Under the pieces are notes generated by a model that had not been told where the DNA came from, made no database searches, and worked only from the letters and a program-made list of their open reading frames with translations. Below are positions 26,117 to 33,846 of a stretch of 64,000 nucleotides of DNA, one piece after another. Source of the DNA: Viridibacterium sediminicola (lineage in GTDB: Bacteria; Pseudomonadota; Gammaproteobacteria; Burkholderiales; Rhodocyclaceae); assembly GCF_039631295.1 (NCBI RefSeq), contig NZ_JBDIVE010000002.1:248001-312000 (forward strand), written 5' to 3'. The first letter of the stretch is position 1. Every line of letters begins with the position of its first letter. The translations under genes and the position numbers were made by a program.

Positions 26117-27598
26117 TCAGCTCCAGCCAGGGGTAACGCCCGCCTCTGACGTGACGGTTACAGTCAAGCTGGTCTCGGACAGGTAGCGCCAAAGCTCGGG
26201 CCTCACCGACACATCCTGCGATTCATCAATCGACAATTTCCAATCGGCATTGCCACTTGAGAGAGCAGGAACTTTCGATTGAAGCAGCGCGTACACCTCA
26301 CGATAGCGCGGCCGGTTGTATCCCCGCTGAGCCGCCCTGGACGATGGTCCGTATTTTTCGAGCAGCGCATCAACAATCTGTGCGCGCACAGTAGACGCAA
26401 TGAACGACGTAGGCACTGTAGCCGTAACCGTCATGCCAATTTCAGACCTGACCGGAGTCACGAAGTGAACGCGATACGAATCGTCCGCTCGCTTAATATG
26501 CGCTTTGATTGCCTGCTGCGTTTCCGTCAGCGCGGCATTGTCGATCAACACCGGCGCCGCCGCGCCAGACAAGACCGACTCCCCACCCGTGTTCGACAGC
26601 GCCGCCACAAAAATCGCATTGACATTATCAACATTCGGGCCGCGTGCGGTTTCCTCGGCCGCTTCGTTCCAGACGGAAAGGAACTGCAGACTGCCCGCAA
26701 ATGCTCGGCGTACGGTGAAGTCGAATTCACCCATATAGACCGCATTGTCATCATAGACGGACGGGTACCGCGCCAAATCGCGCAGCACAGACATTGAGAG
26801 CGGATCGCTGCCGGAGGTGATGACCTGATCCATGGTCATCTCAATTGAGGCATCCGCAGCGCTGGCCACATCAGCAAACGAAAACGGACTCGCATGAGTC
26901 GGGGAGACGTTGCCGAACGAGTAGCCGATCTGCAGCGTGATAACAGCTCCATCCGGGGGCTGGGTGCCGACCAGGCGCTCTGCGCCGAAGCGCACGTAGA
27001 CGCGTTGACGATCATCGGCCTCGACGTGATAAACGCGTTCGGCGACCGCCGTGTTCACATAGCGGTAGCGATACTCGTACTCGCCATCATCATCAGACAC
27101 CGAAATGCTGCACAGCGATTCCTGTTCGTCGCTCGGGCTGATTTCAATAGCGTAGAACGGCGCAGATCCTGAAACCGTATGCGACACAGAAACAAGACGC
27201 TCTTGCCTCGCTCGCGCGCTCGCCGAGCCGCCCGCAGGCGCGGTCACTGAGGCCTCCACGATGTACTCGCGCCCGGACGAATCAATGATGATCCGGCCAG
27301 CCTCCAACGTGAACGCGCTCGGGCCTTTGTTCACGACGCCCAGCTGCACGACCACGGCCGTCGACTTTCGCACAATCCCGCGCATCGCAGCGTCAGCCAG
27401 CACAGTCGCGTCGCGCACCTTCTCAAACGGCTCTAGCTGTGCCGACTCGACTTGCGCCGAGTACATCGCCAGCATTGCCGCAATTGCGGACAAGTGCTGT
27501 TTGATTCGCGGATCTTCCGCGTAGTAAAGCGCAGCAATCGTCGGGTAATTGTCGATCAGATCTTCAATCGAGCCCAGGAAGTCGTCTTTGGTTTTCAT
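26117..27598 (-). CDS. Baseplate J-like (gp6/gp47-type) wedge protein
   Basis: The 493-aa protein has the J-family layout: an N-terminal helical region (ALYYAEDPRIKQHLSAIAAM), a beta domain with GRIIIDSSGREYIV, then the typical later segment around VHFVTPVRSEIGMTVTATVP with a downstream VRAQIVDALLEKYGPSS helix. J-like proteins form the baseplate wedge in contractile tails. It overlaps the gp25-like gene by 4 bp. Confidence 0.8.
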   Translation of the reverse strand: MKTKDDFLGSIEDLIDNYPTIAALYYAEDPRIKQHLSAIAAMLAMYSAQVESAQLEPFEKVRDATVLADAAMRGIVRKSTAVVVQLGVVNKGPSAFTLEAGRIIIDSSGREYIVEASVTAPAGGSASARARQERLVSVSHTVSGSAPFYAIEISPSDEQESLCSISVSDDDGEYEYRYRYVNTAVAERVYHVEADDRQRVYVRFGAERLVGTQPPDGAVITLQIGYSFGNVSPTHASPFSFADVASAADASIEMTMDQVITSGSDPLSMSVLRDLARYPSVYDDNAVYMGEFDFTVRRAFAGSLQFLSVWNEAAEETARGPNVDNVNAIFVAALSNTGGESVLSGAAAPVLIDNAALTETQQAIKAHIKRADDSYRVHFVTPVRSEIGMTVTATVPTSFIASTVRAQIVDALLEKYGPSSRAAQRGYNRPRYREVYALLQSKVPALSSGNADWKLSIDESQDVSVRPELWRYLSETSLTVTVTSEAGVTPGWS

Positions 27599-27897
27599 CC
27601 CTCAATCGTCCCTGCATCAATGGCCTGCCCGGCAATCTCGATAACCAAGTCGGTGCGATCAGGCGGGCTGGACAGGCTGTACAGATTGACCGAGCCAGCC
27701 GGCAGAGCATCCAGAACCGCCACATCAGCACGCAGCTTGTTCAGCACGTCCTGAGCATCAACGGCATCCACTTGCGCAAGTGGCCGTTGCAGTAACGCCT
27801 TCAGATCTTGACCGTAATCGCTACCCAAATAGCCGCCCACCGGCGTTTTCAGCCAGTGCCGCACCATGCCATTGATATCGCCGCCAGTGATAGCCAT
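27595..27897 (-). CDS. GpW/Gp25-like baseplate protein
   Basis: At 100 aa this is the size of T4 gp25 / P2 gpW wedge proteins, with the family-like start of TPVGGYLGSDYGQDLKALL and a C-terminal beta hairpin. It is the first gene of the leftward baseplate operon and is divergent from the accessory operon at 28031. Confidence 0.8.
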   Translation of the reverse strand: MAITGGDINGMVRHWLKTPVGGYLGSDYGQDLKALLQRPLAQVDAVDAQDVLNKLRADVAVLDALPAGSVNLYSLSSPPDRTDLVIEIAGQAIDAGTIEG

Positions 27898-27969
27898 TCT
27901 CCAATGCTAGTTGCTCGCCTAGCGCAGCAGGCCGCCTTTTTCCGACCGAAAAATATTTACCTCAGTGTA

Positions 27970-27998
27970 TTGCCTTGTGCATTACTTAGCAGTATTGT
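27970..27998 (+). promoter_or_regulatory. Promoter of accessory/CRISPR operon, copy 1 of a shared phage promoter
   Basis: -35 TTGCCT (27970-27975), a 17-bp spacer and -10 TATTGT (27993-27998). The spacer contains GCATTACTT, also present at the same place in the promoter at 53115-53143. The first rightward gene starts 33 bp downstream of the -10. Confidence 0.65.
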
Positions 27999-28030
27999 TT
28001 CGAACATTACACAGGACAGCGGAGCCAGGA

Positions 28031-28702
28031 ATGCACGAATCGCAACTCGGATCAGCGCATGCAGCACTTTTGACGAGTGACGTATATCCGAGCCAGGTAA
28101 AGAATGGAGATTTGCTGCTCTACCTGGGCCGCACTGTCTGCGTGAAAAGAAAGTCAACGCACCACAAGTCAGGAGCGGTGTGGATTGATTTCAAGGTCGT
28201 TTCTGGCGCCCCCATCCCGGGCGGATCGACGATCAGATCGCATGTCACGCATACGCTGAAGCGATTGAACGAGGAGCCCAAGAAGTTCTGCTACTTCCTG
28301 CCTCACGAAGACCATTTCGGCATCTGCCTCTCCATTGATGAAGCGCACGAGCGCGCCAAGAATCGCATCAACTCGGATTCAAAAAACCACGGCACAAAAT
28401 TGACTTACGAAGTCGCCGAAGCATGCCCGGCTCTTGTTGCCAGTGACTCAGAACCTCGGCGCATATCAATCGCAGATCAAATCATCGAGCAGCTGGACCT
28501 GTGGGCCGGCGAAGATTTCTTTGCGGAAGAGAATACCTTTGCCATGTCTGAAAAAGACCGCAAAGCGCTCGGCAATTTGGTCATGGATTTTGTGTTGAAA
28601 CACGCCGACCACCAATGGTTTGCACAAAAGCCTGGAACGGTAAGCGTGCATACCCATATCGGCGCCACGCAAACAGAAACCCGAGCAGACGATGGCCAAT
28701 AA
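28031..28702 (+). CDS. Unrecognised 223-aa protein, first gene of accessory operon
   Basis: No family was recognised. It contains a basic segment early on (VCVKRKSTHHKSGAVWIDFK) and an acidic helical end. ATG 28031 was chosen because the frame upstream runs through the promoter; a GGAG/AGGA lies just before it. It overlaps the next gene by 11 bp and heads the operon that ends in the Cas12-like gene. Confidence 0.75.
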   Translation: MHESQLGSAHAALLTSDVYPSQVKNGDLLLYLGRTVCVKRKSTHHKSGAVWIDFKVVSGAPIPGGSTIRSHVTHTLKRLNEEPKKFCYFLPHEDHFGICLSIDEAHERAKNRINSDSKNHGTKLTYEVAEACPALVASDSEPRRISIADQIIEQLDLWAGEDFFAEENTFAMSEKDRKALGNLVMDFVLKHADHQWFAQKPGTVSVHTHIGATQTETRADDGQ

Positions 28703-29072
28703 CAACCCGCACAACCTCTGGCGCGGGCAACAGATCTGGTTCGTTCCTGGAAGTCGAGTTTTTGGGGCTCCGGGTTTTGCGACCGTCATCTGCATTGGGC
28801 GCAAGTGGGCAACCATCAAACGCGACTGGAAAGAATGCCGGATTGACCTGACCACACTGCTCGAAGACACGGCGAATAAATACAGCGCCGGGCGGGCTTA
28901 TCTCGATAAAGAAGCCTATGAAGCAAAGCTTGCGCGCGAGGATGCCTTTATGGATTTAAGGCTGCAGCTTTCGCGCCAGAGCTCATCACCCGCAGAGACG
29001 GTGACAGAGCAGAACATCAGAGACGCCGCGATCCTGCTAGGCATTGAATTGAAGCAAAGAAAAAATGGCTGA
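28692..29072 (+). CDS. Unrecognised 126-aa phage protein
   Basis: The N-terminal half looks like a small beta-barrel (NLWRGQQIWFVPGS.. then ATVICIGRKWATIKRDW), and the C-terminal half is charged and helical. It overlaps both neighbours by 8-11 bp, so it is translationally coupled in the operon. Function unknown. Confidence 0.75.
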   Translation: MANNNPHNLWRGQQIWFVPGSRVFGAPGFATVICIGRKWATIKRDWKECRIDLTTLLEDTANKYSAGRAYLDKEAYEAKLAREDAFMDLRLQLSRQSSSPAETVTEQNIRDAAILLGIELKQRKNG

Positions 29073-30087
29073 CAAATCAAACATCAACTGGTGCGATAGC
29101 ACGTTCAACGGCGTCATTGGCTGTACGAAGGTCAGCCCAGCATGTGATAACTGCTATGCCGAGAAAGAGCGCGCATCCACGGCGCTCAAGGTGCAATGGG
29201 GTGCAGGAAAGTCGCGTCACCGCACGAGCACGGACAACTGGAAGAAGCCGATTCGATGGAACAAGAAGCCGTTCTGCGAATGCGAGGCGTGCGGGTGGCG
29301 AGGAGAAGCCGACTGGCTCGGCCCGTGCAAGTCATGCGGTGACTTGACGCTGAAACAGGCTCGCCGCCGTGTATTCGGCTACAGCCTTGGAGACTGGCTG
29401 GACAACGAAATTCCAATTGAGTGGTTCGTCGACCAGCTTGACCTGATCCGTCGCACGCCGAACCTTGACTGGCTGCTGCTGACAAAGCGCATCGGTAACT
29501 GGAGAAGCAGGCTTGTTGCCGCCAAAAACTATGTTTCCGACAAGTTGGGCGCGGAAGATCCAGAATCCGACGCGCTGTTTGACTTCATTGATTTATGGCT
29601 TTCCGGCACCTCCCCGGCGCATGTATGGCTGGGTGCATCGGTATGCAAACAGACCGAAGTTGACCGCGACATTACTAAGCTGCTGTCCGTGCCGGCCTCA
29701 ATTCACTTCTTGAGCATCGAGCCGATGCTGGAAGCTGTGGATTTGAATATGAGCTACGGCGGGCTTGTTGAAGACGACGATGGCGCGCCCTATCCAGGGC
29801 ACGTGGACTGGGTGATCTGCGGTGGCGAGAGCGGCCCGCAGGCCCGGCCAATCTCTCCCGACTGGGCGCGCTCATTGCGCGACCAATGCGCCGCAGCTGG
29901 TGTGCCATTTTTGTACAAGCAGTGGGGAGAGTGGATTCCGATGCTTGGACAGGTTCCAAGCGTGCCCGTCAGAGACAAAACGACGACGCCGGACGGCTGG
30001 GTCGTGGGTCGCGCAGGCGCCAAAGCAGCCGGCCGCCTGCTGGACGGCCGCAAGCACAACGAGTTCCCTACGGGAGCAAGCCAATGA
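29065..30087 (+). CDS. Phage Gp37/Gp68 (DUF5131) family protein with inserted zinc ribbon
   Basis: The start NWCDSTFNGVIGCTKVSPAC followed by DNCYAE is the family hallmark, with a cysteine cluster like that of radical SAM-type proteins. Later segments (NLDWLLLTKRI, HVWLGASVCKQTEVDRDI, DWVICGGESG, PFLYKQWGEW) also match. An insert at about residues 70-100 carries CECEACGWRG and CKSCGD, a probable zinc ribbon that I do not associate with the core family. The biochemical role of the family is not established. Confidence 0.88.
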   Translation: MADKSNINWCDSTFNGVIGCTKVSPACDNCYAEKERASTALKVQWGAGKSRHRTSTDNWKKPIRWNKKPFCECEACGWRGEADWLGPCKSCGDLTLKQARRRVFGYSLGDWLDNEIPIEWFVDQLDLIRRTPNLDWLLLTKRIGNWRSRLVAAKNYVSDKLGAEDPESDALFDFIDLWLSGTSPAHVWLGASVCKQTEVDRDITKLLSVPASIHFLSIEPMLEAVDLNMSYGGLVEDDDGAPYPGHVDWVICGGESGPQARPISPDWARSLRDQCAAAGVPFLYKQWGEWIPMLGQVPSVPVRDKTTTPDGWVVGRAGAKAAGRLLDGRKHNEFPTGASQ

Positions 30088-30302
30088 TCAGCGACATCCC
30101 TCAGCCTTTGCTGTGCAGACGCAACGATCTGGACACCTACTTCGCGGTCGAAGCCGCGCTACAGCTCCAGACGACGCAAGAGATGGCCACTCGGATGTGC
30201 GCAGACGGCGTTCCGATTGGTGTAGCCATTCGCACGATCACTCAACCTCACGCGCGCCGCAAGATCAAGCGCGCTCATTCCACAAAGAAAGGCTGCGCAT
30301 GA
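30084..30302 (+). CDS. Small 72-aa phage protein
   Basis: The frame starts with an ATGA-type overlap of the Gp37/Gp68 stop and ends overlapping the next start by 4 bp, a pattern typical of real coupled phage genes. The C-terminus is strongly basic (HARRKIKRAHSTKKG), which suggests nucleic-acid contact. No family recognised. Confidence 0.65.
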   Translation: MISDIPQPLLCRRNDLDTYFAVEAALQLQTTQEMATRMCADGVPIGVAIRTITQPHARRKIKRAHSTKKGCA

Positions 30303-30439
30303 AATCAACGCCGATTACCCCAGGCAAGCTTTACCGCGTAACCGGATGCGGCATTGACATGGCTATCGAGGCGACGCACCCGGTCGACGCCCTGCTGGTC
30401 GGACTAGACGTGCTGGAAATTCTGGGAGTCCTGCAATGA
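30299..30439 (+). CDS. Very small 46-aa phage protein
   Basis: The product begins MKSTPITPGKLYRVTGCG and ends LLVGLDVLEILGVLQ, a short beta-then-helix protein. ATGA overlaps at both ends support it as a gene despite its size. Function unknown. Confidence 0.6.
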   Translation: MKSTPITPGKLYRVTGCGIDMAIEATHPVDALLVGLDVLEILGVLQ

Positions 30440-31452
30440 AGACATCACAGAAACAGCGCGCAGCCTGGAGCGCGATGATTGAGGCCGCAGCGAAAGGGCC
30501 TTGGTCTCTGTCAGCCAACTGGCCGCCCTACGTTCTGGATAAAGACGGATATGAAATTATCCAGTTTCATGAAATTGCCATCCTGAATAACTGGGCAGAC
30601 AAGCTCGGAGTAGTTCACTGGGCTGACCACCCTAACGCCCGGCGCGAGCTTATCGATACCGAAATTGAATCGACCGCTCGCCTATGCCATGCCGCGCGCG
30701 AAGCCATCCCCGCGTTACTGGATGATGTCGAGTCGCTGACTCGCGAAGTCGATAGGGCGCGCGCCGAGCGCGACATTGAACGAGCGCAAAAAGACCGGGC
30801 GCTGCATCTGCTTTCAGGCATTCACGCGCTGCTGTACCCGCCTATGCAGAAATCAGGCGATCTGCTGATGCGCTTCCGCGCCGAAAATCCGGATGACGTT
30901 CTGCAGGCGCTCAGTGATCGCATTCGGAGCCTACATGACAGCACAGACGGCGCGGCAGACGGCAAGCAATTCCCTGAGCGAGACCCGAGCAAGCCATCTG
31001 AACTGCAAGGCATTTTTCACAAGTTCATCGTGCGGCGCGCCGATGGGTCAGATGCGCCGGGAGGGAAGCACTGCGGATGCCAGTATTTCGTGCTGGATCT
31101 TGATCACGACCCCCATGCAGTCGCTGCAATGCGTGCCTATGGCACGGCATGTTCCAACACGCACCCGCAGCTCTCCCGCGAGATTTCAGAACGGTTCGGC
31201 GGCGTCCACTACGACGGACAGGGCACGCTCCGCAATGCGGACGGCTCGCGCAGCATCTTTGACGATCTGGACGCCTGCGAAGGCTGCGGCCTGACGCCTG
31301 CCCAGCGCGAGCGCCAAGCTAACCCGGAGCCGTGCGCTACCTGCAACGGTCACGGCATGATTGGCGGGCCGAGCTTCTACGACCCCGGCGAAGGCGGAGA
31401 GCCGTGCCCGGATTGCGCTACGCAGCAGACACAAGGGGGGCGTCATGTTTGA
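30436..31452 (+). CDS. Unrecognised 338-aa protein with C-terminal CXXC zinc motifs
   Basis: The N-terminal 130 residues are helical with a likely coiled coil (SLTREVDRARAERDIERAQK). The middle resembles no known family. The last 70 residues hold cysteine pairs like DnaJ-type zinc fingers (ACEGCGL, PCATCNGHGM, PCPDCA). It may be a zinc-stabilised scaffold or nucleic-acid-binding protein. It overlaps the genes on both sides. Confidence 0.75.
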   Translation: MKTSQKQRAAWSAMIEAAAKGPWSLSANWPPYVLDKDGYEIIQFHEIAILNNWADKLGVVHWADHPNARRELIDTEIESTARLCHAAREAIPALLDDVESLTREVDRARAERDIERAQKDRALHLLSGIHALLYPPMQKSGDLLMRFRAENPDDVLQALSDRIRSLHDSTDGAADGKQFPERDPSKPSELQGIFHKFIVRRADGSDAPGGKHCGCQYFVLDLDHDPHAVAAMRAYGTACSNTHPQLSREISERFGGVHYDGQGTLRNADGSRSIFDDLDACEGCGLTPAQRERQANPEPCATCNGHGMIGGPSFYDPGEGGEPCPDCATQQTQGGRHV

Positions 31453-31660
31453 TCAAGAAGAAGGCGACCGCTGCACTCAGCCTGGGTGCGAGGGGACTCT
31501 GCAATTCCAAACCCCTAAAAATTGCAGCTGCCATATCTTGCCACCATGCAGCGCCTGCTTGAATTCCGTCCTGACGTGCACTGAGTGCGGCGAGGAAGGC
31601 CACACCTCCGCACCTGACAGCGCCGATACGAACCCCAAACTCCAGGATGAACGGACGTGA
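31445..31660 (+). CDS. Small 71-aa cysteine-rich (zinc-binding) protein
   Basis: Eight or more cysteines are arranged in pairs (CTQPGC, CSCHILPPCSAC, CTECGEEGH), pointing to one or two zinc ribbons. ATG 31445 overlaps the previous stop by 8 bp, and its stop overlaps the GTG of the next gene. Function unknown. Confidence 0.65.
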   Translation: MFDQEEGDRCTQPGCEGTLQFQTPKNCSCHILPPCSACLNSVLTCTECGEEGHTSAPDSADTNPKLQDERT

Positions 31661-32430
31661 GCATCATTCTTGAACCGTGCCCGCACTGCGGTGCCGCCGC
31701 CGAGCTCGACACCCACCAGAACTTTCGTAACTTCATCACGGGCGAAATTGGGCGCGCCATTTCAGCGTACTGCACAGAATGCTCTGCCGAGGTATCCGTG
31801 TGCGTATCCGACGTTCCTTCGATCACTCCGGAGCAGGTTTCTGCGATGTGGAACAGGCGCACCTCTCCAGCAGTGCCTGATGAGCTTCCCGATGCCGTCT
31901 GCGCAGCCACCGCTGCAGCACTGGGCGGCGCCCTCGACTGCGGCAGGGTGTGGAGCGCCTGGGGCGTCGGAACGATGAGTGAAAGCGACTTTTATAGCGT
32001 TGCAGATGACCCCGAGCGCGTTGCAGAGATTTCCAGGGCGGCAATTACAGCATTTGTCGGATGCATTGCAGAAAAGAACATGCATATCGCTACGCCGGCG
32101 GCCCAAAGCGGCGGGCTGTTGATGCCGACACGCGGGAACAAATCAGGACGCGACGTGTTGTTGAACAGCTTCGGGCTGCGCCACGCCGCCGAACAACTGC
32201 TGCAGCGCGCTCGCGCCATTGAGCTCATCGCGACCGAACTGGAGGCGAGCCCGAATCTACCGACCATAGCCGCAAAATCTATTTTGAAGAGCGCCGGCTT
32301 CGGGGTGATCCACCAAGACACGATCCAGAAGATCGCGCAGCTGGTCGCCTGGGCAAAAGAGCAGGATGCAGACCTTTGCGACGACGAGACGCTGCGCCTC
32401 ATTCAAGACGGCATCGATCAAGCAGCATGA
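31657..32430 (+). CDS. Lar-like (restriction alleviation) N-terminus fused to helical domain
   Basis: The first 65 residues (LEPCPHCGAAAELDTHQNF, then AYCTECSAEV, ending SAMWNRR) match the small zinc-ribbon Lar-type proteins that phages carry to soften host restriction. The remaining 190 residues are helical and unrecognised. The GTG start overlaps the previous stop. The Lar assignment is by pattern, and antirestriction activity is inferred. Confidence 0.7.
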   Translation: MSIILEPCPHCGAAAELDTHQNFRNFITGEIGRAISAYCTECSAEVSVCVSDVPSITPEQVSAMWNRRTSPAVPDELPDAVCAATAAALGGALDCGRVWSAWGVGTMSESDFYSVADDPERVAEISRAAITAFVGCIAEKNMHIATPAAQSGGLLMPTRGNKSGRDVLLNSFGLRHAAEQLLQRARAIELIATELEASPNLPTIAAKSILKSAGFGVIHQDTIQKIAQLVAWAKEQDADLCDDETLRLIQDGIDQAA

Positions 32431-32699
32431 GCACCCTGTATCTCAACCTCAAGACCGAATATTTCCAGCAGATCAAGGCGGGTACCAAGCCAGAGGAATA
32501 CCGGCTGATGACCGACCACTGGTGCAAGCGCCTCGAAGGCAGGGCGTATGACCGCATCGAGATTGCCAATGGATATCCGAAAAAAGACGACACCGAAAAC
32601 CGCATCGAGCGACCTTGGCGCGGCTACGAAATCAAAACCATCACGCACCCGCACTTCGGGCCTGACCCGGTGCGCGTGTTCGCAATCAAGGTGAATTGA
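32427..32699 (+). CDS. ASCH-domain protein
   Basis: This 90-aa protein begins with the ASCH-type pattern LYLNLKTEYFQQIKAGTKPE followed by EYR and a DRIEIANGYP strand. ASCH proteins bind RNA or modified nucleosides, and phages often carry them. ATGA overlap with the previous gene. Specific substrate unknown. Confidence 0.75.
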   Translation: MSTLYLNLKTEYFQQIKAGTKPEEYRLMTDHWCKRLEGRAYDRIEIANGYPKKDDTENRIERPWRGYEIKTITHPHFGPDPVRVFAIKVN

Positions 32700-32701
32700 G
32701 C

Positions 32702-33817
32702 ATGGCGCAAATCAAGCGAACCGGAACCGTTAATTTCCACGACGCCAGCCTGAGCGTCTGGGAGGAAGGCATTGCAGAGGCCCGCGCTGCGGGCGGCATC
32801 AAGGGAGCCGATCAATGGGAGCGCGAATTCAAGCGCGATGTTTTCGCTCGCATCGTGCAGCAGCTTCGCCGTCTGGGCTGGACCGTGAGCATGCCCGCGA
32901 TTGATCCCCATGACGTGCAGCACTACGGCGGAACCGTCGCCCGCTGGGCTGCCGAGCGCCGCCGCAATTGCCACAAAGGCGCCCTGAAAGGCGAGCTGGA
33001 AATCTCAGGCCGAGCGATCAAGTTCAAAATGTGGCAGTCGGTGAATACGCCGACCCGCCCCGATCATGACGGCAAGTACGAGAGCGACAAGGAAGGCGTG
33101 ATGCCCTACGTGCTGCGTCTGGAAATGACGCGCACGCGCAACCGCCTGCGCGACTACCTGTGCAACAACGTGTTTGCGGGCTATGAGTTCGTGCCAAGCA
33201 GGATCAGCAGCCCGAACCCCGACCCGCTGGCCTACTTCAATGATTCCTGGGACAGCGAGTACGAGAAGAAGCGCGGGACGCACCGTTTCAGCCGTGGCCC
33301 TGACGGCTGGCCGGATGATTCCTGCCTGAAGTCGTGGAAGCAGACCGACGCTGACGGCGTTCGCCTGAATCACGGAGACACACGGTACTGGCGCGACCGC
33401 AAGGGCCGGCTGATCCGTGGCCGCGTGTATGGCGGCATCAACGGCATGTGGATGGCGGTCTATGGCCCGGGCAAGCGGGATCACACACATAAGAGCGCCC
33501 ACGAGTTTTTCAGCCTGAAGCCCGGCATGCCTCGCAAGCGAGTACGCGAAGACGACCGCCGTAAGCGCCTTGAAAGCGAGCTGGCCAAGTCCGTGAAGGA
33601 GATGAACTTTGAGCGCGCTGCCGTGCTGCGCGACATCCTCTTCCCGAAATCAAAGCAGACTTTTCTGGTCTGGCATGAACGCGAGAAGGCCTATCACCGG
33701 CCATGCTTTCAGGGCTATACCGCGAACGCCATTGATGCAGGCCGATTCACGCGTGAAGAGTGCAACGGCTACGACCGAGCGCCCAACAGGCTTATCCCCC
33801 AAGGCCTTTCTGCCTGA
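32702..33817 (+). CDS. Unrecognised 371-aa protein with C-terminal UVR-like motif
   Basis: The body is rich in basic and aromatic residues and matches no family I know. Near residues 294-316 it has LAKSVKEMNFERAAVLRDIL, a good match to the UVR helical hairpin of UvrB/UvrC. ATG 32702 is preferred over a TTG at 32696. It is immediately upstream of the Cas12-like gene (29-bp gap) and may be a partner in the same module; that is only inferred from adjacency. Confidence 0.75.
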   Translation: MAQIKRTGTVNFHDASLSVWEEGIAEARAAGGIKGADQWEREFKRDVFARIVQQLRRLGWTVSMPAIDPHDVQHYGGTVARWAAERRRNCHKGALKGELEISGRAIKFKMWQSVNTPTRPDHDGKYESDKEGVMPYVLRLEMTRTRNRLRDYLCNNVFAGYEFVPSRISSPNPDPLAYFNDSWDSEYEKKRGTHRFSRGPDGWPDDSCLKSWKQTDADGVRLNHGDTRYWRDRKGRLIRGRVYGGINGMWMAVYGPGKRDHTHKSAHEFFSLKPGMPRKRVREDDRRKRLESELAKSVKEMNFERAAVLRDILFPKSKQTFLVWHEREKAYHRPCFQGYTANAIDAGRFTREECNGYDRAPNRLIPQGLSA

Positions 33818-33846
33818 CCCGAAACCTAAATCAACCGGAGCAACCA

